This document shows, in pieces, positions 1 through 8,780 of a stretch of DNA of 64,000 nucleotides. The notes beneath the pieces were generated by a model, which was not told the DNA's origin, searched no databases, and saw only the letters and a program-made list of their open reading frames with translations. Position numbers and translations under genes: made by a program. This stretch comes from Subtercola boreus. GTDB taxonomy: Bacteria; Actinomycetota; Actinomycetes; Actinomycetales; Microbacteriaceae. How positions within the stretch are numbered: position 1 is the first letter of the stretch; every line of letters starts with the position of its first letter. The stretch covers positions 19,436-83,435 of the forward strand of contig NZ_NBXA01000032.1 in assembly GCF_003399625.1 (NCBI RefSeq). The letters run 5' to 3'.

Positions 1-47
1 CCGCTTCGTCGAGGTTCGTGAATGGATGCGGCCGGGGCCTCTGCAGA

Positions 48-73
48 GCCCGGGCCGGCGGCCGGTGCCGGGC
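48..73 (-). terminator. GC-rich hairpin after the alcohol dehydrogenase
   Basis: Two arms of about 12-13 bases (GCCCGGGCCGGC and its near complement) around a one-base loop lie immediately downstream of the stop codon of the minus-strand dehydrogenase. It probably ends the sugar ABC operon. There is no clear U tract. No gene was recognised in bases 1-47. Confidence 0.45.
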
Positions 74-75
74 TT

Positions 76-1239
76 CTACAACCAGGGGTCGATCAGAATC
101 TTGCCATCGACCTGGCCCGCGGCCAAACGATCGAGCTGGGTTGCCAGCTCGTCGAGGGGCACCACCCGCTCGATGAGCTCCGTGCCGAGGGTGGTCGTGG
201 CCAGGATCGCGAGGGCTGCACCGAGGTCTGTGGCGCAGACGTGCGCCAGGGACGAGTCGAGCGTGATCTCACGGAACACGAGCGAGTGCACGTCGAGCGT
301 CGGCTGCACCTTCGGTAGTCCGACAGCAAGCACGCGGCCGCCGTTCCGCACCAGCGAGACGGCGGCGGCGAGCTGGCCGGGAGCACCGCTCGCCTCGATC
401 ACCACATCGGGCCGGGCACCACTGAACGACGCCTCGACGTCGATCGCCAGAGCGTCGGACGGGCTCACCACGTGGTCGGCACCGAGGCGGAGTGCCCGAT
501 CCTGTTTCGGTCCGGCGAATTCGACGACGGTGACGTCGACTGCGACGAGGTGCTTCAGGCCCGCGAGCACGAACGACGCGATCGCGCCGCCGCCGATCAC
601 GAGCACCCTGTCGCCGTCGACGGCTCCGGAGCGCCGGGCGGCGTGGATGCCCACGGCCAGCGGTTGCGCGAGACCGGCCACATCGGGCGAGACTCCGTCG
701 GGCACCGCGGCGAGGGTGCGCGCGGGCACGGAGACGTACCCGCCCATGCCGCCGTCGAGGCTCAGCCCGAGCGTGTAGTAGTTCTCGCACATGTTCGTGC
801 GGCCCTCGAGGCAGCGAGCGCACTCCCCGCACCAGACGCCGGCGCCGCTCGCCACGAGGTCGCCGACAGCGAGCGCTGCTGCAGCCGCGACATCCAGAGC
901 CCCACCGGCGCCGGGAAGCGACTCGCCGGGCAGCGACACGATCTCGCCGACGAACTCATGGCCGAGCACCATCGGGCCGTGGTGGTGGGTGACGGGGTGC
1001 GTGCCCTGCACGGGGAACACCTTCGGGCCGACCGACCACTCCGTGGCATCCGTGCCGCAGATGCCGGAGCGCAGTACCTTCACGAGCACCTCGCCGGGGC
1101 GGGCGACGGGCACGGGAACCGAGGCGATGCGGATGTCGTGCGGCCCGTGGTAGAACGCCGCACGCATGGTGTCGGGGGCAGCGGATGCAGCGGCTGCCGT
1201 GGACACGGCGGCGCGAGGCGATGAAGCGGAGCCGCTCAT
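76..1239 (-). CDS. Zinc-dependent medium-chain alcohol/polyol dehydrogenase
   Basis: This 387-aa protein is an MDR-family dehydrogenase. The catalytic-zinc elements GICGTDATEW and GHEFVGE are visible, followed by a structural-zinc lobe with four Cys (CGECARC plus a later Cys) and a glycine-rich nucleotide-binding segment (VIGGGAIASF). The closest general type is 2,3-butanediol/threonine/sorbitol dehydrogenase; the substrate cannot be told. The chosen ATG overlaps the stop of the upstream transporter gene (ATGA), but family homology only begins at an internal Met (codon at 1167), so the first 24 Ala/Ser-rich residues may be untranslated. As last gene of a sugar ABC operon it probably oxidises the imported sugar or polyol. 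Confidence 0.85.
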   Translation of the reverse strand: MSGSASSPRAAVSTAAAASAAPDTMRAAFYHGPHDIRIASVPVPVARPGEVLVKVLRSGICGTDATEWSVGPKVFPVQGTHPVTHHHGPMVLGHEFVGEIVSLPGESLPGAGGALDVAAAAALAVGDLVASGAGVWCGECARCLEGRTNMCENYYTLGLSLDGGMGGYVSVPARTLAAVPDGVSPDVAGLAQPLAVGIHAARRSGAVDGDRVLVIGGGAIASFVLAGLKHLVAVDVTVVEFAGPKQDRALRLGADHVVSPSDALAIDVEASFSGARPDVVIEASGAPGQLAAAVSLVRNGGRVLAVGLPKVQPTLDVHSLVFREITLDSSLAHVCATDLGAALAILATTTLGTELIERVVPLDELATQLDRLAAGQVDGKILIDPWL

Positions 1240-3797
1240 CCGAGGGCCTCCAGCTTCTTCTTGCGCGAGCGGGCGACGGAGTACAGCACCGCCGCCGCGA
1301 GGATCAGCACGCCCTGGAAGATGTACTGCCACATCTGGGAGAGGCCGAGGAAGGTGGTCGCGTTCAGCACCTGGATCAGCAGGATCGAGCCGAACAGCGT
1401 GCCGATGAAGGTTCCGCGCCCGCCGAGCAGCGAGGTGCCGCCGAGCACGACCGCGGTGATGCTGGTGAGCGTGTAGCTGACGCCCTGGGCGGGGTCGCCC
1501 ACACCGATCTGCACCATCAGCATGATCGCACCGAGGAAGGCGAAGATCGACGTCAGCATGTAGGCCAGCACGACCGTTCTGTTGATGTTCACACCGATGC
1601 GGCGGGCCGATTCCTCACTGGATCCGGTTGCCCGCAGGCGCCGGCCCCAGCGCGAACGGCGGAGGGCGAACTCGAGAGCGACGGCCACGACGACCAGCAC
1701 GATGAAGGCGATCGGTACGGGGCCGACTTTCGTGGTCATGACGGCGGTCATACCGGCGCCGATGTAGCCGTCGGGCGAGTCGCGGAGCAGGAAGCTGAGG
1801 CCCTGCAGGCCGATGTAGAGCGTCAGTGTCGCCGCGATGGCGGTGAACTTGCCGAACCGGATGAGCGCACCGTTCACGAACCCCGTGGCTATCGCGATGA
1901 CGAACATCAGCACCAGGCCGAGGGCGACGATCGAGAGCGGTTTGTCGTCATTGAAGAAGAACGACCCGACCACCACCAGGAACCCGGCCAGCGGCCCGAC
2001 CGAGAGGTCGATTCCACCGATGATGAGGGCGATCGTCTGGCCAAGGGCGATGAACCCGAGAGCGGCGACGAGCGTCAGCACCGAGTAGATGTTGAACGCC
2101 GAGAGGTACCGGGCGTTCTGGCTGAAGATGAAGGCGCCGAGCAGCACGATGATGCCGACCAGCAGCACGGTGGGCGCGTAGTCGCCCTGCACGAAACGGC
2201 CGAAGCCCTCCGACCGCACCTTCGTACCGGCCAGGGGCCGCTGCGTGCGGACGGTCGGAACCTCGACCGTGTGCGTCGTCGAGCTGACGGCCGCGCGCAC
2301 GATGCGCTCCTCGGTGATGTCGTCGCCCACGATGAGGTCGACGGCGTGGCCGCGCGACATCACGATGACCTGGTCGCAGAGTCCTTCGAGCTCCTTGGCG
2401 TCGGAGGAGGCGATGATGACCGGGATGCCCGAGGCCGACACCTGGCGGAGGATCTTGTAGATCTCGAGCCGGGCGCCGACATCCACACCCTGGGTGGGCT
2501 CGTCGGCCACAACGATGAGCGGCTCGCTGAGCAGCGCCCGCGCCATGACGACCTTCTGCTGGTTGCCGCCCGAGAGGGAGGAGACGACCGCATCCATCGC
2601 GGGCGCCTTGACGTTCAGCGAGTCGAGCGTGCTGCCGACCTCGGAGACCTCGCGGGGTGAGCTGAGGAAGAGGAACTTCTTGAACTTCGACAGCGCAGAG
2701 ACCGCGGCGTTCTCCTGCACGGTGAGGGTCATCATCAGGCCCTCGCGGTGCCGGTCGGCCGGCATGTACCCGGCGCGGTGCAACAGCTCGCCGGGGGTGA
2801 CCGCGCGGTCGCCGACCGTCGCTCGGCCGGTGAACGCCTCGAGGCCGGCGAGGGCCCGCAGCAGTTCGCTCTGGCCGTTGCCGACGACACCGGCCACCCC
2901 GAGGATCTGGCCGCGGGTCGTGGAGGCGTTCACGTCGGCGAACCCGGCGGCGGTGAAACCGTCGAGCACGAAGTTGATGGGTTCGTCGCCCGTGGGCTGG
3001 TGCTTGGGCGGGAACGTCGACTCGAGCTTCCGGCCCACGATGAGGGCCAGCAGTTCGTCGTCGGTGATCTTCGCGACATCCGCTGTTCCGCGGAAGCGAC
3101 CGTCTCGCAGAACGGTGACCCGCGTGGCGAGCTGGCGCACCTCGGCCATGCGGTGGGTGATGTAGATGACGGAGGTACCCTCGGCGACGGCGGTGCGCAC
3201 CCGGGCGAACAGCAGGTCGACGGAGTCCTGGCCAAGAGGTGCGGTGGGTTCATCCAGCACCAGGATCTTCGGCTTCAGCGCGAGCGCCTTCGCGATCTCG
3301 AGCAGGTGTTTCTGGGCCACGGTGAGGGATTCGACGCGGTCGCGGAGGTGCGCGGTGAGACCCACCTCGGCGAGCATCCGCTGGGCGATCTGCTCGACGG
3401 AGGCCGTGGCATCCGACCCGCCGGCGAAAGCCGACGCCGGGAGCGCCACCTGCAGGTTCTCGAGCACGGTCATGTCGGGCAGCACAGCGGGGTGCTGGTG
3501 CACGATGGCGATTCCGGATGCGGCGGCGAGGGCCGGCGACAGCACCTCGATGCTCTCGCCGCCCACCCGGATTGTTCCACTGTCAGGCTGCACGGTACCG
3601 GAGGCGACGTTCATGAGCGTCGACTTGCCGGCACCGTTCTCCCCGAGGAGGGCGTGTACTTCCCCGGGGAGAACGTCGAACGAGACGTTCTCCAGAGCCA
3701 CGACGCCGGCGTAGGTCTTCGTGATGTCGCCGAGCGAGAGTGTCGGAACCGACAGCACCACGGGGTCTTCCGCCTTCGCGTACGTCTGATTGTTCAA
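1236..3797 (-). CDS. Fused sugar ABC transporter: double ATPase plus permease (RbsA-RbsC type)
   Basis: This 853-aa protein joins two ABC ATPase domains to a membrane permease. The first ATPase (about residues 18-245) has Walker A GENGAGKST and Walker B ILVLDEPTA but a weak signature (LTVAQ). The second (about 270-500) has the degenerate Walker A usual in RbsA proteins (GVVGNGQSE), signature LSGGNQQK and Walker B VVADEPTQG. From about residue 540 there are some eight to ten membrane segments with the RbsC hallmark GGIDLSVGP. RbsA and RbsC are normally separate; no stop or frameshift separates them here. The start is a TTG preceded by AAAGGTGATC, close to the ideal ribosome-binding sequence. 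With the neighbouring binding protein and second permease it forms a complete importer. Confidence 0.9.
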   Translation of the reverse strand: MNNQTYAKAEDPVVLSVPTLSLGDITKTYAGVVALENVSFDVLPGEVHALLGENGAGKSTLMNVASGTVQPDSGTIRVGGESIEVLSPALAAASGIAIVHQHPAVLPDMTVLENLQVALPASAFAGGSDATASVEQIAQRMLAEVGLTAHLRDRVESLTVAQKHLLEIAKALALKPKILVLDEPTAPLGQDSVDLLFARVRTAVAEGTSVIYITHRMAEVRQLATRVTVLRDGRFRGTADVAKITDDELLALIVGRKLESTFPPKHQPTGDEPINFVLDGFTAAGFADVNASTTRGQILGVAGVVGNGQSELLRALAGLEAFTGRATVGDRAVTPGELLHRAGYMPADRHREGLMMTLTVQENAAVSALSKFKKFLFLSSPREVSEVGSTLDSLNVKAPAMDAVVSSLSGGNQQKVVMARALLSEPLIVVADEPTQGVDVGARLEIYKILRQVSASGIPVIIASSDAKELEGLCDQVIVMSRGHAVDLIVGDDITEERIVRAAVSSTTHTVEVPTVRTQRPLAGTKVRSEGFGRFVQGDYAPTVLLVGIIVLLGAFIFSQNARYLSAFNIYSVLTLVAALGFIALGQTIALIIGGIDLSVGPLAGFLVVVGSFFFNDDKPLSIVALGLVLMFVIAIATGFVNGALIRFGKFTAIAATLTLYIGLQGLSFLLRDSPDGYIGAGMTAVMTTKVGPVPIAFIVLVVVAVALEFALRRSRWGRRLRATGSSEESARRIGVNINRTVVLAYMLTSIFAFLGAIMLMVQIGVGDPAQGVSYTLTSITAVVLGGTSLLGGRGTFIGTLFGSILLIQVLNATTFLGLSQMWQYIFQGVLILAAAVLYSVARSRKKKLEALG

Positions 3798-3833
3798 GAG
3801 ATCACCTTTGGTTCCTGTGCAGCGGGGGTCGTA

Positions 3834-3876
3834 CTTCTTCGGTCGTTCTGCTTCTTCGGTCGTTCTACTTCTTCAG
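3834..3876. repeat. 17-bp tandem repeat over the 3' end of the binding-protein gene
   Basis: Two 17-bp units (CTTCTTCGGTCGTTCT plus G or A) are followed by a third partial CTTCTTC. On the minus strand the unit carries the last codons and stop of the binding-protein gene (Lys-Lys-stop), so the gene end has been duplicated into the spacer before the fused ABC gene. Confidence 0.8.
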
Positions 3877-4971
3877 CAGGGCGGCCTGGTCGGCAGCGGG
3901 CATCTCGGCCGAGAGGAAGATGTCGCCCGGCAGGTCGGACTTGCATTCGACCGGGTTGGGGGTGCTCGACACGGAGTCCTCGAAGATCGGAGCCTCGAAC
4001 TTCGTGGTGCTCGGCAGCTGGCCGCCGGTCGCCTTCGCAACGGCGTACTGCACCGCGAGGCGCACGTTGTCATTGCCGGTCGCGACCGTCATCATCTTGA
4101 AGTCGGGGTTGGCCGCCTTGTTCTGCTCGTAGAAGCAGCCGAGCGAGTTGCCGTCACTGGTGACGAGGGCCGGGATGCTGCGTCCGCTCTTCTGGAACTC
4201 GGGCAGGGCGCCCAGCAGCGACGGGCCGAAGTCCGACACGATCACGTCGATCTTCGGGTTCTTGGCGATGGCCGCCGTCAGAACCTGCTGCGAGAGAGCC
4301 GGGTCCCAGTTGGTGGGCTCGAACGGGGTCTCGCCGACGAACTTGTACTTGGCCGGGTCGAGGATGCCGGTCATGGCGTTGTATTCGTCCTCGCCCTGGC
4401 TGTTGCCCTTCGGCCCGCTCATGAACAGGATGTTGCCGCCGTCGGGCAGGTTCTTCTCGATCCAGTTGGCCCAGTTGGTGCCGTCCTGGCTGAAGTCGGC
4501 GCCGATCCAGGCGTCGTAGTCGACGCCGTCCTTCCCGCCCGGGTTCACGCGGTAGGGCACCGTGACGACGCCGGCCTGGTAGGCGCTCCGGAGTGCGGGC
4601 AGCATGGCCTCGCCGGCATCCGGGAACACGACCAGAGCATTGACACCCTTGGCCACCATGCCCTGGATGTCGGAGATCGACTTCTGCGTGTCGCCCTGGC
4701 CGTCGGCGTATTCGTACTTCGTGACGCTCGGGCACTTCTTCACTTCATCCGCGCCGGCAGCGGTGGTGATCAGGCGCCAGCTGTTGCCGCCGAAGCCATC
4801 GAGCAGGCCGAGGGTGATCTGCTTCGGGCCGCACCAGGAGGGTGCGCCGGCGACCGTGCCGGTGGGGACCGGTGCGTCGGCGCCCGGTGCGCCGCTGCTG
4901 CAGGCGCTGAGCGCAACGGCGCTCAGGCCGAGGGCGACAGTGAGGGACAGGATCCGTTTGCGAATCATCAT
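3865..4971 (-). CDS. Sugar ABC transporter substrate-binding lipoprotein
   Basis: This 368-aa periplasmic-binding-protein-like protein (type 1 fold, ribose/xylose group) starts with a lipoprotein signal: MIRKR, a hydrophobic stretch and lipobox LSAC, with Cys near residue 24. The segments ITLGLLDGFGGNSW and DIQGMVAKGVNALVVFPDAG are typical of sugar-binding proteins of RbsB/XylF type. The ATG follows AAGGAA with good spacing. It lies between the RbsC-like permease and the fused ATPase-permease of the same operon and should deliver a sugar to them at the outer membrane face. The ligand is not evident. Confidence 0.88.
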   Translation of the reverse strand: MMIRKRILSLTVALGLSAVALSACSSGAPGADAPVPTGTVAGAPSWCGPKQITLGLLDGFGGNSWRLITTAAGADEVKKCPSVTKYEYADGQGDTQKSISDIQGMVAKGVNALVVFPDAGEAMLPALRSAYQAGVVTVPYRVNPGGKDGVDYDAWIGADFSQDGTNWANWIEKNLPDGGNILFMSGPKGNSQGEDEYNAMTGILDPAKYKFVGETPFEPTNWDPALSQQVLTAAIAKNPKIDVIVSDFGPSLLGALPEFQKSGRSIPALVTSDGNSLGCFYEQNKAANPDFKMMTVATGNDNVRLAVQYAVAKATGGQLPSTTKFEAPIFEDSVSSTPNPVECKSDLPGDIFLSAEMPAADQAALLKK

Positions 4972-5027
4972 GGGTCGTTCCTTCTGCTTGGTGCGGCTTC
5001 TCTGCCGCAGGTGATGTGACTGCTCTG

Positions 5028-6059
5028 TCAGGCTGGTGAGGGAGTGGGCTTGGGTTTGGTGGATCTGGTGCTGCTGCCGAACCGGGCGCGCACGCGCGAC
5101 CAGTCGATTGTGTAGAGCGCGACGCCGACGGCGAGCGCTGCCGCCTGCACGAGGGTGCGCACGGCATACGGCACACCCACGGCGAGGTTGAACTGGTCGA
5201 GCTGGCTGAGGAAGACGGCTGCGACCACGGTGGCGAGCGGGAAACCGCGGCCGCCGAGCAGGGAGGTTCCGCCGAGCACCACGACGGCGACGGCGGGGAT
5301 CAGGTAGGTGTTGCCCTGGAACGCGGTGGGCTGGGCCGTGATGCCGGCCAGCAGGATGCCCGCGATGCAGTAGAGCATCTGGCCCCAGACATAGGCGGCC
5401 ATCTGGTGCACCCGCACGCGCAGGCCGGTCGCCCGGGCCGCCACGGGGTTGGCGCCGATCGCCTCGAAGCGGCGCCCGGCGACGGTCTTCTTCACCAGCA
5501 GGATGACGACGACCGCCACGGCGGCCGCGAAGAACACGGAGTTCGGGACGCCGAACGAGAGCCCTCCGGCGACCGACTGCAGGAGCCTGGTGGTCGTGGT
5601 GGGCGAACCGCCGGAGATGCCGAGCACCGCCGCGAACAGGAGCGCGTTGGTGCCGAGCGTCGCGATGATCGCGTTGAGGCCGAGTCGACCGACGAGGAAC
5701 CCGTTCAGGAGCCCTGCCGCGGCCGCGAAACCGAAGGCCAGCAGGATGGCGGGAACCAGTAGCGCGTTGTCACCGTTCGGGATGCGGCTGACGATGACGA
5801 TCGCCAGCGACACGGCGCCCGGAACCGACAGGTCGATGCCGCCCTGCTGCACCACGAGCATCTGGCCGAGGCCGACGACCGCGAGCACGGAGGCGAACGG
5901 GAGCATGCCGAGAACGGCGCCCTGTGAGAGACTCGACGGCGCGAGCAGACCGCTGGCGACGAGGAGGATGACGAGCGCGACCCCGACCGTGATGAGGCCC
6001 TTCGACGCGCGACGACTCGGGCGCTTCAGACCGCTGACCTGCCGCTCCATTGCGTACAT
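5028..6059 (-). CDS. Sugar ABC transporter permease (RbsC type)
   Basis: This 343-aa multi-span protein is the first gene of the minus-strand operon. It carries the family signature GGIDLSVPG and a later VVVLGGTSLLGGRG loop typical of RbsC/XylH permeases. The ATG at 6059 has GGAG five bases upstream. A separate permease plus the permease domain in the fused protein suggests a heterodimeric membrane channel. The region upstream (6060-6287) is shared with the divergent reductase gene. Confidence 0.9.
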   Translation of the reverse strand: MYAMERQVSGLKRPSRRASKGLITVGVALVILLVASGLLAPSSLSQGAVLGMLPFASVLAVVGLGQMLVVQQGGIDLSVPGAVSLAIVIVSRIPNGDNALLVPAILLAFGFAAAAGLLNGFLVGRLGLNAIIATLGTNALLFAAVLGISGGSPTTTTRLLQSVAGGLSFGVPNSVFFAAAVAVVVILLVKKTVAGRRFEAIGANPVAARATGLRVRVHQMAAYVWGQMLYCIAGILLAGITAQPTAFQGNTYLIPAVAVVVLGGTSLLGGRGFPLATVVAAVFLSQLDQFNLAVGVPYAVRTLVQAAALAVGVALYTIDWSRVRARFGSSTRSTKPKPTPSPA

Positions 6060-6098
6060 ACCTTCTCCTGCTGCTGTGGGTCGACACTCTCGACAATG

Positions 6099-6120
6099 AG
6101 CTACAACGTTGAGTGTAGCT
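6099..6120. promoter_or_regulatory. Inverted repeat in the divergent promoter region
   Basis: Perfect 7-bp arms AGCTACA and TGTAGCT are separated by 8 bases. It lies 40 bp upstream of the ABC permease start and on the far side of the region from the reductase gene, so it is a plausible operator. No regulator gene adjoins this operon, so the binding protein is unknown. Confidence 0.45.
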
Positions 6121-6287
6121 TTACAGACTGCCCTCAGTGTTCACAAGGGCTTGTCGATAACGGTTTGCTGGGAGCGACTCAGTCCCCAGACAACCGAAGA
6201 GAGCATGACGCGCTTTCACAGTGTGTAGTACAGGTGTACATTTCTCTAGTACGCACCGCGCGGATCCACAGAGAGGTCGACCCCACC

Positions 6288-7370
6288 GTGACTGACACCA
6301 CCACCACCCGACGACGAGCGCTCGTCGTCGGCGCGACCGGCATTGCCGGCCAGAGCGTCGCACGCCAGCTCGTCGAACTCGGTTGGAACACGTTCGGCCT
6401 CTCGCGCGGGGGCGTCTCGCTCACCCCGGGAGTGACGCCGGTTGCCGCCGACCTGCTCGACCCCGTTTCCCTCCAGGCGGCCGTCGACGACCTCTCCCCC
6501 GAACTCGTCATCATCACGGCCTGGATGAAGAAGGACAGCGAGGCCGAGAACATCGAAGTGAATTCGGCGACGGTCCGCAACATCCTCGCCGCCCTCGAGC
6601 CCGCAGGCTCGGTGAGGCACGTCGCTCTCGTCACCGGCCTGAAGCACTACCTCGGCCCGTTCGACAACTACGCGACCGGCGTCATGGCCGACACCCCCTT
6701 CAACGAGGACGAACCGCGCCTGTCGTCGCCGAACTTCTACTACAACCAGGAGGACGAGGTGTTCGCCGCCGCTCGGCGCATGGGCTTCACCTGGAGCGTG
6801 CACCGCGCCCACACCGTGTTCGGCTACGCGGTCGGCAACGCGATGAACATGGTGCTCACCCTCTCGGTCTATGCCACCCTCTGCCGCGAACTCGGCCTGC
6901 CGTTCATCTTCCCGGGCTCCGCCACGCAGTGGAACGGCGTCACGGATGTCACGGATGCCGACCTGCTCGCCGAGCAGCTGATCTGGGCCGGCACCACGCC
7001 GGCCGGCGAGAACGAGGCCTTCAACATCGCCAACGGAGACGTCTTCCGCTGGCGCTGGATGTGGCCGCGCATCGCCGAGCTCTTCGGCGTGGAGCCTGTC
7101 GGCTTCGAGGGAGAGCCCCGCCCGCTCGACGGTCGGATGTCGGGCATGGCCGAGGCCTGGGCCGGCATCGCCGCGCGCGAAGGGCTTGCGGAGACCGACA
7201 TCACCCGCCTCGCGTCGTGGTGGCACACCGACAGCGACCTGGGCCGGAACATCGAAGCCTTCACCAGCATGAACAAGAGCCGTGATGCGGGTTTCATGAA
7301 CTACCGCACCAGCTTCGACAGCTTCGCCGACAAGGTCGCCCGCTACCGCGAGGCCCGCATCATCCCCTAG
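6288..7370 (+). CDS. PRISE-type NAD(P)H-dependent reductase (SDR superfamily)
   Basis: This 360-aa protein has an N-terminal nucleotide-binding motif GATGIAGQS and the two signatures of the progesterone 5-beta-reductase/iridoid synthase (PRISE) family: TGLKHYLGPF with the catalytic Lys, and NFYYNQED with the catalytic Tyr. Members reduce activated C=C bonds of enones; the bacterial substrates are mostly unknown. The GTG start at 6288 is chosen because GAGAGG lies 11 bases upstream and because the family fold begins right after it; longer in-frame extension upstream has no homology. It is divergent from the sugar ABC/dehydrogenase operon and could act on a product derived from the imported compound. 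Confidence 0.85.
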   Translation: MTDTTTTRRRALVVGATGIAGQSVARQLVELGWNTFGLSRGGVSLTPGVTPVAADLLDPVSLQAAVDDLSPELVIITAWMKKDSEAENIEVNSATVRNILAALEPAGSVRHVALVTGLKHYLGPFDNYATGVMADTPFNEDEPRLSSPNFYYNQEDEVFAAARRMGFTWSVHRAHTVFGYAVGNAMNMVLTLSVYATLCRELGLPFIFPGSATQWNGVTDVTDADLLAEQLIWAGTTPAGENEAFNIANGDVFRWRWMWPRIAELFGVEPVGFEGEPRPLDGRMSGMAEAWAGIAAREGLAETDITRLASWWHTDSDLGRNIEAFTSMNKSRDAGFMNYRTSFDSFADKVARYREARIIP

Positions 7371-7406
7371 CGGCCGCTCTCGGGTGTCATGCCGTTTTCC
7401 AACGCA

Positions 7407-8675
7407 TCAGGGCCTGAGCGCAGTGATCGGCACGACATGCACGCCATCAGGTCGACGGCCGGCGCTGCCAGTCGCGGTGATCACGATGAGAGCCACTGGC
7501 TCTCCTTGCCGCCCGGTATCGATGCGTTGAGCGAAGTTGAGCAGGCTCGCAGCCGCCTTGTCGACGTCGCGTTGGCCCATCTTGATCTCAACCGCCGCCC
7601 ACCGACCGCCGGAAAAAGTAATGATGGCATCGACCTCATTTCCATCCTCGTCTCGCCAGGTGTCGATACGCCCCCCGAGCGACTGCGCGTAGATGCGAAG
7701 GTCGCGAACCACCAGTGCTTCGAAGTGATACCCAGCGGCTTCAAGGTCGTTCAGTAGGTCCACACTGGACACGCCCAGCGCGGCCGTTCCGATTGACGGA
7801 TCAACGAAGTACCGAGTCATTGTTGCGCGCAGCCGAGCGCGCGATCTCATGTGTGGTTGCCACGCCTCGGAGTTGTCGAGCAGACGCAACCGCTCCAGCG
7901 CGTCGAGATGGCTATAGATCGTGGCCGGGGCAATGGGCCCTCGGTCACCTCCGGCATCAGCGGCAATGGCACGAGTCGCAGGACTGTGGGCGACGAACCT
8001 GCCGAGGGAGGCGATCACACGATTCAGCGTTCGAGGATCGCGTCTTCCCACGAAGGAGGGAATGTCGACGTCTATGACTTGTCTGAGATACCCGGACAGC
8101 CATCGACGTGCTGCGGTTTCATCAGAATCGAGAAGGTCGGGCCAGCCGCCGATCACTATTCGCTCCATGAGTTCTGGCACGGTGAGGCCGCTGTCCCCGC
8201 CAGGTTGGACGGCTCCACCGAGAAGCCGTTCAAGAGAAACTTCGCCGTTCGAATGTCCCGTTTCGAACAGGCTCATCGGTCGCATCTGGAGGATTCCAAA
8301 CCGGCCTGCGCCCGAATGCCTGTCGACATCGTCACGGGGCGTCGCCGATCCGGTGAGGAGAAACATTCCGCGCTCGCGTCCTGCGGTATCGACTGCGTGC
8401 CTCACGCTGTTCCACAGATCGGGAGCCACCTGCCATTCGTCGAACAGGATCGGGGTCGTTCGCTTGAACAGGAATTCCGGATTCAATTCGAGCGACGCCC
8501 GCGCTGTCGGGTCCTGATCCATGGAGAAGACCGTCGACGCTACCCGAGATGCCGTGGCAGTCTTCCCGCAAGCCTTTGGACCCTCGACAAGGACGGCGCC
8601 CACAGCTTGCCGGAGATCAAACAATTCGGCATCTGCAATACGTGAGCGATATTCAACCATTGTGAAACCATACAC
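7407..8675 (-). CDS. AAA ATPase, DUF4143-type
   Basis: This 422-aa protein has Walker A GPKACGKT near residue 35, Walker B ILFDEWQ near 100, a sensor-like FLLTGSATP, and a C-terminal half typical of the ATPase/DUF4143 family, including a nuclease-fold-like segment (DEDGNEVDAIITFSGGRWAAVEIKMG) that resembles a PD-(D/E)XK core (D...E-K). These orphan ATPases are common in bacteria and their role is not established. The first ATG is preferred since GAGGG lies 11 bases upstream; a second ATG at 8660 is possible. Base composition is somewhat lower in GC than its neighbours, which may reflect transfer. Confidence 0.82.
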   Translation of the reverse strand: MYGFTMVEYRSRIADAELFDLRQAVGAVLVEGPKACGKTATASRVASTVFSMDQDPTARASLELNPEFLFKRTTPILFDEWQVAPDLWNSVRHAVDTAGRERGMFLLTGSATPRDDVDRHSGAGRFGILQMRPMSLFETGHSNGEVSLERLLGGAVQPGGDSGLTVPELMERIVIGGWPDLLDSDETAARRWLSGYLRQVIDVDIPSFVGRRDPRTLNRVIASLGRFVAHSPATRAIAADAGGDRGPIAPATIYSHLDALERLRLLDNSEAWQPHMRSRARLRATMTRYFVDPSIGTAALGVSSVDLLNDLEAAGYHFEALVVRDLRIYAQSLGGRIDTWRDEDGNEVDAIITFSGGRWAAVEIKMGQRDVDKAAASLLNFAQRIDTGRQGEPVALIVITATGSAGRRPDGVHVVPITALRP

Positions 8676-8780
8676 TGTGCGACCCTCGAACTGAACAGAT
8701 TACGGAAAGCAAAGTGAACACATTGCGGTGCGCCTCACCGGTCAGCGAGATTCTTGGCGAAGGACCGCCAGCTGTCTCAG

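Noticed and set aside
7407..8675. Part of a restriction or defence system
   Set aside because: The DUF4143-type ATPase stands alone; no methylase, nuclease partner or antitoxin gene adjoins it.
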